Of a DNA stretch of 64,000 nt, positions 35,548 to 44,038 are shown in pieces (the first letter of the stretch is position 1; every line of letters starts with the position of its first letter). The position numbers and the translations under genes were made by a program. The DNA is from Parvularcula maris. Lineage in GTDB: Bacteria; Pseudomonadota; Alphaproteobacteria; Caulobacterales; Parvularculaceae. The stretch spans positions 239,016 through 303,015 of the forward strand of contig NZ_JANIBC010000002.1 of the NCBI RefSeq assembly GCF_024505085.1, written 5' to 3'. The notes under the pieces are model-generated. The model was not told where the DNA came from. It made no database searches and saw only the letters and a list, made by a program, of their open reading frames with translations.

Positions 35548-37857
35548 ATGAGCTTCACCCCCGCCACGAACCTGTCGGCAGCTTCGTCTGAGGCGCTCAC
35601 GGTTGCCTATGTCAGCACCCTGCCGCCCCGGCAGTGTGGGTTGGCCACCTTCTGTACGGCTCTCGAAGACGCGGTCAGCCGTGCCGCCCGGTCCTACTCC
35701 GTGCCGGTCCCCGTTCTGGAGAGCAACCTCGCCCCCGATGGCCCCTCCATCGTCCGCGATGATGTCGACAGCTACATAAAGGCGGCTCAGCAGCTCAATC
35801 AGCTTCCCGTCGATATCGTCTGCATTCAGCATGAGTTCGGAATATTCGGCGGTGCGTCGGGTTCTCTTCTAGGCCGCTTCCTCTCGACGCTCGACAAACC
35901 CGTCATCAGTATACTCCATACGATACTTCCCGATCCGAGCGAGGATCAGCGGCGGGCCATGGACGCCGTAATCGCAGGCTCCGCCAAGCTCGTCACCATG
36001 TCGCAGAAAGGGCGGAGATTTCTGAAAGAAGTGTACGGCGTTCCGGAGGAAAAGATCGTGCTCATCGAGCACGGCTTCTACCGCCGGACCGCTACCGATC
36101 CGGAAGCGCAGAAGAAGCAAGTGGGCCTGGGCGGCAAGAAAGTGCTTCTCACCTTCGGCCTCGTTTCCGCTGGTAAGGGTATTGAAACCGCCATCTCCGC
36201 CCTGCCCGATATCGTCAAACTTCATCCGGACCTCGTCTACGTCATCGCTGGCGCCACCCACCCGGCGGTGCTGCGTGACGAGGGGGAACGCTATCGCGAC
36301 AGCCTCGTCCAACTGGCGGAGGAGTTGGGCGTCGTAGAGCACCTCCACTTCGTCAACCGCTTCATGGAGGATGGTGAGCTACTCGACTGGCTCTCTCTCG
36401 CCGATGTCTACGTCACCCCCTACCCCAATCTTCGGCAGATCACATCGGGCACGCTGAGCTTCGCCTTCGGCAACGGCGTTCCCGTGGTCTCGACGCCCTA
36501 CTGGCATGCCGAGGAACTCTTGGCGGACGGGCGCGGCTGCCTCGTCCCGCCGCATGATCCAGAAGCCATGGCGTCGGCGATCACGGGGCTGCTCTCCGAT
36601 GACGAGAAGCGCCTCGCCATGGCCGATCGCGCCCGCGCTTATGCCGACGCTTTCACTTGGGAGGCGACCGGTCACCGCTATGCCGAACTGATGCAGAAAG
36701 TGTCGTCGGACTGGCGTAGCCGACGCAAGCTGCACTTCGTCGATTTCAGCCGCAACGCGCCTGCGGCCAGCATCGAGCTCCCCTTCGCTCATCTCTCCCG
36801 TCTCAACGACGGTGTCGGCATCGCTCAGCATGCGGTCCACAAGATCCCAGACCGCCGCCACGGCTACTGCACCGATGACTGCGCACGCATGCTGATGGTC
36901 GTAGCGCCCGCCACCGGGCGAAGCGAGACACCCCCCGCCGCGGCGCGCTCCGCCTATACTTGCGCCGCGTTTCTCGAGCATGCCTGGAACGAGGAGGAGG
37001 TGCGCTTCCGCAACTTCATGTCCTACGACCGCAACTGGCTCGATCAGGGCGGGTCGGACGACAGCAACGGGCGAGCGCTCTGGGCCTTGGGCCTCACCAG
37101 CGCCCGCGCCGGTGACGAGGGGCTGAGGGCATGGGCGGAGAACGCCTATCTTCGCGCCCGCCCCCTGAGGGAGAATCTTCAGTCGCCACGTAGCCTGGCC
37201 TTCGCCGTTCTGGCGGAACACGAGCGCCGCCGCGTCTACGGACCCGATGGGGACGATCCCTTCTTGCGTCTGGGTAAGCACCTGATGCACCAGCGCGGCG
37301 AGATAGCCGCCCGCCAGCCCGACTGGGTGTGGTTCGAAACGGCGCTCAGCTACGACAATGCACGCCTGCCCCAGGGTCTTCTTCTGGCAGCGGAAGTGAT
37401 GAAACGAGAGGACTGGATGGAGGAAGGGCTCAAGACCCTCCGCTGGCTCTGCGAGCTTCAGTGGAAGGGCGACTTCTTCAACTTCATCGGTACCAGGAAC
37501 TTCGGTCAGGACTACACGGCGTTCCACAAGATCGACGAGCAGCCCATCGAAGCCGCCGCCCTGGTCGACGCAGCCGTCGCCGCCTACCGGTTCTCTCGCG
37601 ATGAGAGCTGGGCGGATATCGCCGAGCAGGCCTATGCCTGGTTCCTCGGCCAGAACCGGCTGCGGCTTCCCCTCGCCGATATGAGCGACGGCTCCTGTCT
37701 CGACGGCCTCCACGCGGAGCGAGGAAACCAGAACTGCGGGGCGGAGAGCACGCTTGCCCTCCACCAGGCGAGCCTGTCCATCAGGGACCTGCGCCGCCTC
37801 ACCTTGAACGAACAGAGCGACCACCTCGAACAGGTGGCCGGGGGACAGACCATATGA
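35548..37857 (+). CDS. Family 4 glycosyltransferase fused to an alpha/alpha-toroid domain
   Basis: ATG 35548 follows AAAAGGACC and gives MSFTPATNLSAASSE; an upstream GTG at 35461 would add 29 residues with no support. The first 375 residues of the 769 are a GT-B enzyme: VAYVSTLPPRQCGLATF, QHEFGIFGGASGSLLGRF, LLTFGLVSAGKGIETAIS and PYPNLRQITSGTLSFAFGNGVPVVS. The remainder is helical, with repeated aromatic and Asp-rich segments such as RHGYCTDDCARMLMV, WLDQGGSDDSNGRALWALG and WVWFETALSYDNARLPQGL, like an alpha/alpha-barrel of glycoside hydrolases. It overlaps a GH130-like gene by four bases, a pair seen in other bacteria. Its sugar substrate is unknown. Confidence 0.85.
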   Translation: MSFTPATNLSAASSEALTVAYVSTLPPRQCGLATFCTALEDAVSRAARSYSVPVPVLESNLAPDGPSIVRDDVDSYIKAAQQLNQLPVDIVCIQHEFGIFGGASGSLLGRFLSTLDKPVISILHTILPDPSEDQRRAMDAVIAGSAKLVTMSQKGRRFLKEVYGVPEEKIVLIEHGFYRRTATDPEAQKKQVGLGGKKVLLTFGLVSAGKGIETAISALPDIVKLHPDLVYVIAGATHPAVLRDEGERYRDSLVQLAEELGVVEHLHFVNRFMEDGELLDWLSLADVYVTPYPNLRQITSGTLSFAFGNGVPVVSTPYWHAEELLADGRGCLVPPHDPEAMASAITGLLSDDEKRLAMADRARAYADAFTWEATGHRYAELMQKVSSDWRSRRKLHFVDFSRNAPAASIELPFAHLSRLNDGVGIAQHAVHKIPDRRHGYCTDDCARMLMVVAPATGRSETPPAAARSAYTCAAFLEHAWNEEEVRFRNFMSYDRNWLDQGGSDDSNGRALWALGLTSARAGDEGLRAWAENAYLRARPLRENLQSPRSLAFAVLAEHERRRVYGPDGDDPFLRLGKHLMHQRGEIAARQPDWVWFETALSYDNARLPQGLLLAAEVMKREDWMEEGLKTLRWLCELQWKGDFFNFIGTRNFGQDYTAFHKIDEQPIEAAALVDAAVAAYRFSRDESWADIAEQAYAWFLGQNRLRLPLADMSDGSCLDGLHAERGNQNCGAESTLALHQASLSIRDLRRLTLNEQSDHLEQVAGGQTI

Positions 37858-39152
37858 AACTGATCGACGGAGCAAGGCTGCAGGATCTTTCGCTGCCGCC
37901 CGACCAGGAGGCTGTGCTGCTGCAGCCCTTCGGACCGGTCGTCATCCGCGCGCCCTATGTCTCGAACGAGAGCGGCAAGGTCCGCTCCGCCGCGGAACGC
38001 CTGCTCGCGCTGTCGGACGAAGAGTGCGAAGCGCTTCTCGCCAAGGTCCGTGATCAGTTCGGTCGTAGGCACCGCAACTTCGACCAGATCATCTGCGAGC
38101 GCTGGGACAAGGTTCGCTTCGCCCTTCTCGATGCGGACAAATACGACGAGACGCGCCGCTACCTGATCGGCGCGTTCTTCATGAGCGAGTACACCTTCAA
38201 ATCGACCGCCTATTTCAACCCCTCCGTCGTTCGGCACCCGGACGATAAGGACGGCGACGAGATGAAGGTCATCCTCTCCGTCCGCGCCGTAGGCGAGGGG
38301 CATATCTCCTCGGTGGCTTTCCGCGAGGGCGTCATCAAGCCCGACGGCACCCTGGAGGTGGCAGAGCCCGATGGGGTCTACGAACGCGGCGAGCTCTCCG
38401 GCCTGCGCATGCGGGAGGGTTCGATGACCGAGTGCAAAATCGCAGACGTGAACTTTCTGCACGGCGGCCCACTCAGCTCACGTATCCTCTTTCCCCTCAC
38501 CGCCGCCACCTCGAACGGTATCGAAGACCTTCGTCTGGTCGAGATGGACGACGGAAGCGGCTATTACGGCACCTATACCGCCTATGACGGGCGCCATATC
38601 GCCTCGCAGATGCTTCATACGGAGGACTTCGAGACCTTCTCGCTCTCCGACATGGAAGGCGATGCCGTCGGCAACAAGGGCATGGCGCTCTTCCCCTCCA
38701 AGATCGGCGGTCACTACGCCATGCTCGGCCGCCAGGACGCGGAGAAGGTCTGGCTTCTCTATTCCGACCAACTCGGCCACTGGTCAGGAGGCGAGGTGCT
38801 GCTCGAGCCTCGCTACGAGTGGGAGTTCATGCATATGGGCAATTGCGGCTCGCCCATGCGGACCGATGAGGGATGGCTCATCCTTACCCACGGCGTCGGC
38901 CCTGTCCGCGAGTACACGATCGGGGCCGCCCTTCTCGATCTCGACGATCCGTCCAAGGTGATCGGCCGGACTTCCGTCCCGCTGGTCGGGACGGACGACC
39001 AGGACCGCCATGGCTATGTCCCTAACGCGGTCTATAGCTGCGGTGGGATCGTCCACAACGATCGGCTCATTATGCCGTTCGGCCTCGCTGACTACGAAGT
39101 GAGATGCGTCGACGTCGGTGTCCGCGATCTGATCGACCAGATGGAAAACTAG
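37854..39152 (+). CDS. GH130-like glycoside phosphorylase/hydrolase
   Basis: The 432-residue protein has a five-bladed propeller pattern with family features: RRHRNFDQIICERW, KSTAYFNPSVVRHPD, GSMTECKIADVNFLHGG, and MGNCGSPMRTDEGWLILTHGVGPVREYTIGAALLDLDDP. GH130 enzymes cleave beta-mannosides with phosphate (phosphorylases) or water. The stop-start ATGA overlap with the preceding transferase/toroid gene indicates a coupled pair, perhaps building and trimming one mannose-containing glycan or storage molecule. It is followed by a 67-base gap before the type III PKS gene. Confidence 0.82.
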   Translation: MKLIDGARLQDLSLPPDQEAVLLQPFGPVVIRAPYVSNESGKVRSAAERLLALSDEECEALLAKVRDQFGRRHRNFDQIICERWDKVRFALLDADKYDETRRYLIGAFFMSEYTFKSTAYFNPSVVRHPDDKDGDEMKVILSVRAVGEGHISSVAFREGVIKPDGTLEVAEPDGVYERGELSGLRMREGSMTECKIADVNFLHGGPLSSRILFPLTAATSNGIEDLRLVEMDDGSGYYGTYTAYDGRHIASQMLHTEDFETFSLSDMEGDAVGNKGMALFPSKIGGHYAMLGRQDAEKVWLLYSDQLGHWSGGEVLLEPRYEWEFMHMGNCGSPMRTDEGWLILTHGVGPVREYTIGAALLDLDDPSKVIGRTSVPLVGTDDQDRHGYVPNAVYSCGGIVHNDRLIMPFGLADYEVRCVDVGVRDLIDQMEN

Positions 39153-39219
39153 GGCGGGACCTCAGGCCTCACTGCGCCCGGCGATTGCCAGCAGCGCGGC
39201 AACGCGCAACGCTAACGCT

Positions 39220-40275
39220 ATGTCTGCCGCATATCTCAACGCCGTCGCCAGTGCGAACCCGCCCCACGAGGTCCACGGGCTGTTCAAGACCTTCGCGAGG
39301 CGTCAGATCACCGACCGCAGACGCGTGCTCCTCGACCGCATGCTGGAGAGGTCGGGGATCGAGGCACGCTACTCACCGCTCGAACCGCTTGAGACCGAAG
39401 CCAGCATGGATGCGGAGGACTTCTACCGTTACGGCAGCTTCCCGCCGACCAGTGCACGGATGGCCCTCTACGACCGGGAGGCCGCCCCCCTTGCGGAGAA
39501 AGCCGTCAGGGCCTTACGCGCCGATCTGGACGGCGTGACCCACCTTCTGGTCACCACCTGCACAGGCTTGTCCGCACCCGGCATCGACCTTCAGCTTACG
39601 GAGCGCCTAGGCTTGAATCCATCGGTTGAGCGGACCGTCATCGGGTTCATGGGATGCTACGCAGCCATCAACGCTCTTCGACTAGCGAGGCAGATCGTGC
39701 TGGCAGAACCGGACGCTAAGGTACTGTGCGTATCGGTCGAGCTCTGTACACTGCATCTTCACGAGACCGACGACCTCGAGAAAGTGCTCTCCTTCTCGAT
39801 CTTCGGCGATGGTGCGGCAGCGGCCTTGGTGACTGCCGATCCTGAGGGCTTCCGCCTCGACAGTTTCAAGACCACGACCATGCCGGACGATCGTTCGCTC
39901 ATCACCTGGCAGGTGGGGGACACCGGCTTCGACATGCACCTATCCGGGGAAACGCCCGCTGCCCTCCGCCGAGGTCTGCCGACGGCTATGCAGGCGCTCT
40001 CACAGGAAGGGACGGATGATATTGATCTGTGGGCGGTTCACCCAGGAGGAAAATCTATTCTCGACGCGGTTGAGAGCTCCTTGGAGTTGCAGCCGCACGC
40101 CCTCGAACCGTCGCGGGAGATCCTCCGCCGCTTCGGCAATATGTCGTCGGCTACGGTGCTCTTCGTCCTCGAACACATGTTGCAAAGCGAGCCCGAACCC
40201 GGAGCCAAAGGCATCACCATGGCGTTCGGCCCCGGCCTGACCGCCGAGACCATGCGCTTCACCGCTGCAGGTTGA
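39220..40275 (+). CDS. Type III polyketide synthase (chalcone/stilbene synthase-like)
   Basis: The 351-residue protein has the full catalytic triad of the family: Cys146 in GFMGCYAAINAL, His274 in AVHPGGKSILDA and Asn307 in RFGNMSSATVLF. The CoA-binding and gatekeeping surroundings (TCTGLSAPGIDLQL, FSIFGDGAAAALVT, ITMAFGPGLTAE) are intact. The enzyme condenses acyl-CoA starters with malonyl-CoA units into pyrones or resorcinols. It heads a three-gene cassette with a methyltransferase and flavin oxidoreductase, which would tailor the product. Starter and chain length are not predictable from the residues I can read. Confidence 0.93.
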   Translation: MSAAYLNAVASANPPHEVHGLFKTFARRQITDRRRVLLDRMLERSGIEARYSPLEPLETEASMDAEDFYRYGSFPPTSARMALYDREAAPLAEKAVRALRADLDGVTHLLVTTCTGLSAPGIDLQLTERLGLNPSVERTVIGFMGCYAAINALRLARQIVLAEPDAKVLCVSVELCTLHLHETDDLEKVLSFSIFGDGAAAALVTADPEGFRLDSFKTTTMPDDRSLITWQVGDTGFDMHLSGETPAALRRGLPTAMQALSQEGTDDIDLWAVHPGGKSILDAVESSLELQPHALEPSREILRRFGNMSSATVLFVLEHMLQSEPEPGAKGITMAFGPGLTAETMRFTAAG

Positions 40276-40281
40276 GGTCTC

Positions 40282-41025
40282 ATGCTGCCGCCAGCGCTCA
40301 CCACGTCCTACGCTCAAAGGATCGAGCCCAGCGCGATGCCCGAACGGATGGACGGCGAGACATCCTTCGAACTGTTCGACGCCACACTAAAGAGCCTGGC
40401 TTCGGTCAACGTGGTGAGCCTTGGCTACCGCCCTATCACCGGTTTTCTCGCGCGGTATCTGAAGCTCCGTCCACCCACAGAAAAGCTGCATATCGTGGAC
40501 ATCGGCTCGGGTCACGGCGATGGGCTGCGCCGAGCCGCCGAGTTTTTGGATAAGCACGGCGTCGCCGCCACCCTCAGCGGCGTCGACATGAACCCGCATG
40601 CCGCCGCATCGGCGTCCAAGATCGAAACCCAATATACGCATGTCGACATCGAGTGGATCACCGCGGACGTCTTCGACTACATCGAGAATGCTCCGCCCCC
40701 TGACATCGTGATGAGTTCGTTGTTCTGTCATCACCTGGACAGCGACGACATCCCGCCGTTTCTGAGTTGGATGGACCGGACCGCCAAGAAAGGCTGGCTG
40801 ATCAACGATCTCTACCGTAGCCGCCTAGCGTCTTGCGGCTTCTTCGCCCTGGCCCACCTCTCCCTCCGGCACCCGGTGGTCCGCCACGACGGGCCGGTCA
40901 GCTTCGCCCGCAGTTTCCGAAGGCCCGAATGGCAGCGTTTCCTATCGGAAGCTGGCGTGACCGACGCCCGCATCGGAATGGGAGCACCCTTCCGCCTGTG
41001 TATCGAGAAGATCCGTGCGCCCTGA
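40282..41025 (+). CDS. SAM-dependent methyltransferase of the type III PKS cassette
   Basis: The 247-residue protein has SAM motif I as LHIVDIGSGHGDGLRRAAE, then SGVDMNPHAA with the acidic motif II residue and VMSSLFCHHLDSDDIPPFLSWM. The GAGG ribosome site precedes the ATG by a few bases. It begins six bases after the PKS stop and overlaps the flavin enzyme start, so the three are one unit. In similar cassettes such enzymes methylate polyketide hydroxyls or ring carbons. The exact position is unknown. Confidence 0.88.
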   Translation: MLPPALTTSYAQRIEPSAMPERMDGETSFELFDATLKSLASVNVVSLGYRPITGFLARYLKLRPPTEKLHIVDIGSGHGDGLRRAAEFLDKHGVAATLSGVDMNPHAAASASKIETQYTHVDIEWITADVFDYIENAPPPDIVMSSLFCHHLDSDDIPPFLSWMDRTAKKGWLINDLYRSRLASCGFFALAHLSLRHPVVRHDGPVSFARSFRRPEWQRFLSEAGVTDARIGMGAPFRLCIEKIRAP

Positions 41026-42130
41026 TATGATCATCATCGGCGGCGGGCTGGCTGGCGGCACCGCAGCCTGGCATCTCGCACGAGGCGGGGCAGCAGTCAC
41101 CCTCATCGAGCGGACTACCGAGCCCCACGACAAGGTATGCGGTGAGTTTCTCTCCGGTGAGGCCCTCGGTGAGCTGCGCTCTATGGGTATCGAGCCTCGA
41201 GACCATGGTGCTGCTTCCCTGACGCGCGTCAGAACCGCTGCGCGTGGAGACGCCTCCGCCGCGCCGCTCCCGTTCGAAGCCGTGTCACTCAGTAGGCGTA
41301 TTCTAGACGAGCTTGTCCTGCAGCGCGCCGCGGAGGCAGGAGCCGATATCCTCAGGGGGGTGACCGTGCGAGCGGCGACGCCTGACAGTGTTCTTCTTCG
41401 CGATGGGGACAGCATCCACGCACCCGCGGTGATCGTCGCTACGGGGAAGCACGATCTCAGCCAGCACAAGCGCCCACCCGGCCGCCATGACGGCATGGTC
41501 GGCATCAAGACCTACCTGGCCGTCCGTCCAAGCGTCATGGCCGATCTAAGGTCTACAGTAGACGTTGTTTTCTTCCCTGGTGGGTATATCGGTTTTCAAG
41601 AGGTGGAGGGTAGTCGGATCAACGCCTGCCTCGCCGCTGAGCAATGGGCTCTCAGCGAGGCTGGGGGAGACCCTACCGCGCTCCTTCGCCGGGTTGCGCA
41701 GCAGTCCGAGCACGCACATCGTATTTTCGCCGACTGTTCGTTTCTCCTCGAAAAGCCGCTTGCCGTAGGAAGAATACCTTACGGCCTGGTCCGCTCACGA
41801 ACCGATGGTCTCTACTATATCGGCGACCAAGCCGCCGTCATCCCGTCCTTCTGCGGCGAGGGGATGGGTCTTGCCCTTCGCAGCGGCCGTCTGGTGGCCG
41901 AAGCCGTGCTCTCCGGCCGCTCGGCCACGGATTTTCAGTCCAGCTTCGCTCGCTTGGCGGGCAGGCGCGTCAAGGCTGCCGCGACCCTGTCCGCTATCCT
42001 GGCCAAACCCTCGGCGCAGCGCCTTGCGGCCGGGCTTGCGGGGGCTGCGCCCTTCCTCGTTACCGCTCTAGCAGCGGCGACGCGCACTCCCCCTACCCCG
42101 CAAGCGAGCGGCCACGTGCTAGCTCAGTGA
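41015..42130 (+). CDS. FAD-dependent oxidoreductase (geranylgeranyl reductase/PHBH-like)
   Basis: The GTG start at 41015 gives MRPDMIIIGGGLAGGTAAW, an FAD-binding Rossmann start; an ATG at 41027 is the alternative. The 371-residue protein has ERTTEPHDKVCGEFLSGEAL near residue 40, the typical segment of geranylgeranyl-reductase-like flavoproteins, and the second FAD motif YYIGDQAAVIPSFCGEGMGLALRSG. Members hydroxylate aromatic rings or reduce isoprenoid double bonds. As the last gene of the type III PKS cassette, ring oxidation of the polyketide fits best. It converges with the TonB receptor and overlaps it by 12 bases. Confidence 0.88.
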   Translation: MRPDMIIIGGGLAGGTAAWHLARGGAAVTLIERTTEPHDKVCGEFLSGEALGELRSMGIEPRDHGAASLTRVRTAARGDASAAPLPFEAVSLSRRILDELVLQRAAEAGADILRGVTVRAATPDSVLLRDGDSIHAPAVIVATGKHDLSQHKRPPGRHDGMVGIKTYLAVRPSVMADLRSTVDVVFFPGGYIGFQEVEGSRINACLAAEQWALSEAGGDPTALLRRVAQQSEHAHRIFADCSFLLEKPLAVGRIPYGLVRSRTDGLYYIGDQAAVIPSFCGEGMGLALRSGRLVAEAVLSGRSATDFQSSFARLAGRRVKAAATLSAILAKPSAQRLAAGLAGAAPFLVTALAAATRTPPTPQASGHVLAQ

Positions 42131-44038
42131 GAGTCTCACCCCTCCCCGTATCACCCTGCCAGGTGCAGGCAGCCCGATCTGAGGCAGCACCAATGCGTCG
42201 AAGATGTTGTCTGCACGCAGATAGATCTCGGCGCCAGAACCAGGCCCCTCACCCAACCGGTAGCTGACCTCGGCATCCACGGTGGTGGCGGGCGGAAGAG
42301 GTACAGCGTCCCCCGCATCGTCGCGCGACCAGGCTCGTCCCCGGTGCTGAATGCGGACCAACCCACCTACCGAGTGCTCGGGTCTGTAGCTGAGCTGCCC
42401 GCGAAGCAGCACTTCAGGCCTCTCCTCAACGAACTCCCCTGCCTCTTGCGGCCTAAGGTCAAGAAAGGTTCCTGTCAGGTCGGCGGCCCATGCCGCTCCA
42501 GGACTCCAAGATAGAAGTCCCCCTACGCCCAACGTCCGTATGCCTCCTTCGTTGATCCTCATACGTTGCGAAGGGCTACCACGCACAGCTCGCTGACCGA
42601 TCGTCCGATCCGACCACTCTGCAAAGGGGGTGAGAGATACCCGAAGCTGCCGCCCAGTCCGCACAACCCCAGCCTCGACCATGTACCGGCGTTCAGCTCG
42701 CAAGTCAGGATTGATGACGAAGCGGCCCAACGCCTCCCCGTAAAGCTCACGCTGACTGGGCAGTCTGCCGAGCTTCGCGGCTCCGGCGCTGAGCGTCCAG
42801 TTCGCACCCGCTTGATAGTTTAGGCTCGTCCGCAGGCTTACGACTTTCTGGTCCGGTGCCCTCTCTCGGTCACCAGAGCGGGTCGTCGTGAAACCCTCCC
42901 AGCGGACCGAGGCGTCACCGCTCCACCTCGCGCCACCCAAACCGGCGTCAGCCCAAACAGCTTGGGTTCGTCGTTCGAAGGTTTCCCTTCCATCCGAAAC
43001 CAGGCGGACAGCATCTTCTCGCAACTCCCCGCCGACGGAAACCGAGGCCGCACCGAACCGGCGCGAACCGCTGCTCCGTATCCCGGTCGAGCGGCTGCGG
43101 TTCTCGCTGGTTTCAGCAAGCTCCGCATAGGTTTCATCCGTAAACGCTTCGATGGACCGCTGGCGGCTATGATGCCATGCCTGTCCGTCAAGCCGTGCGC
43201 CTGCAAGGAGACGGCTTCCGCCCATGCCGGCAACGATACGGTCGTCTTCGGGCACGCGCCAGTACCGCACCTGCGATATGTCCGGATTTATATGACCTTC
43301 GGGCGGCACCCCGTAACGCGCGAAGGAAGCCAGGACGAACCCGCTCGCGCTCCACTCCTTCCCGGCGACCGAGCCGAGGCCGAGAAGAGCGTTTCGCTCC
43401 AAGTCCGAGTTGGTGCGCCTCTCCCCTTCGTCCTGATAGAACGGAAGGTCGGCATCTGCAGATAGCGGAAACGAGTTCCTCGAAAGTCGTGAGAGCGCCA
43501 AGGCCCCGTTGCGGCGACCGAGCACGAGCTCTCCCGCCCGGTACCCTCTGGTTCCGCCCTCCGCCTCGACCAGCAAAGCTTCGGACGGTTGGCTCAATGT
43601 CAGCTCCACCGACGAGGCGCTGCCGATCGCCGCATGCCCTCTGGGATAAGATGCCGCGCTGCTTATCAGGGCGGCAGGCAGAGGCGCGAAATCGACCCTG
43701 CCGTCCCAAGGGTCGTTCAGGGGAACGCCGTTGAGCGTAACACTCGTCTCCCGCTCACTTCTCCCGCGGATGCTGGCAACCGCCTCGCCGCGGGAGTTGA
43801 CGGAGATACTGGTCTGAGGCAGCGCCTCCACGATGGCCTTCAGGCTTCGGGGCCTGAGGGCCTGAACGTCCTCTCCGTCGAGCAGGAGGACAGGCGCGTG
43901 AGCCAGCTTCTCGCCGCGCACGACCATCAGATCGTCAGGCGTTTCCGCCGCCAGCACCGCCCCCTGGAGGAGCAGTGCCGAAACGGCGCAGGCAGACTTA
44001 CTCAGACGGAAGGTCCGCACCGGACGTCCACGGCGCAC
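42119..44038 (-). CDS. TonB-dependent outer-membrane receptor
   Basis: The 639-residue protein has a signal region (FRLSKSACAVSALLLQGAVLAA), a plug domain (LMVVRGEKLAHAPVLLLDG to SVTLNGVPLNDPWDGRVDF with VASIRGRSERETS) and a 22-strand barrel ending in YLRADNIFDALVLPQIGLPAPGRVIRGGVRLSLS. A GTG at 44020 would make a shorter signal peptide and is a good alternative start. Size and plug resemble vitamin B12 and siderophore receptors. The start overlaps the upstream BNR-protein stop by 41 bases. It would import a ferric chelate, cobalamin or glycan; nothing near names the ligand. Confidence 0.9.
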   Translation of the reverse strand: MRRGRPVRTFRLSKSACAVSALLLQGAVLAAETPDDLMVVRGEKLAHAPVLLLDGEDVQALRPRSLKAIVEALPQTSISVNSRGEAVASIRGRSERETSVTLNGVPLNDPWDGRVDFAPLPAALISSAASYPRGHAAIGSASSVELTLSQPSEALLVEAEGGTRGYRAGELVLGRRNGALALSRLSRNSFPLSADADLPFYQDEGERRTNSDLERNALLGLGSVAGKEWSASGFVLASFARYGVPPEGHINPDISQVRYWRVPEDDRIVAGMGGSRLLAGARLDGQAWHHSRQRSIEAFTDETYAELAETSENRSRSTGIRSSGSRRFGAASVSVGGELREDAVRLVSDGRETFERRTQAVWADAGLGGARWSGDASVRWEGFTTTRSGDRERAPDQKVVSLRTSLNYQAGANWTLSAGAAKLGRLPSQRELYGEALGRFVINPDLRAERRYMVEAGVVRTGRQLRVSLTPFAEWSDRTIGQRAVRGSPSQRMRINEGGIRTLGVGGLLSWSPGAAWAADLTGTFLDLRPQEAGEFVEERPEVLLRGQLSYRPEHSVGGLVRIQHRGRAWSRDDAGDAVPLPPATTVDAEVSYRLGEGPGSGAEIYLRADNIFDALVLPQIGLPAPGRVIRGGVRLSLS

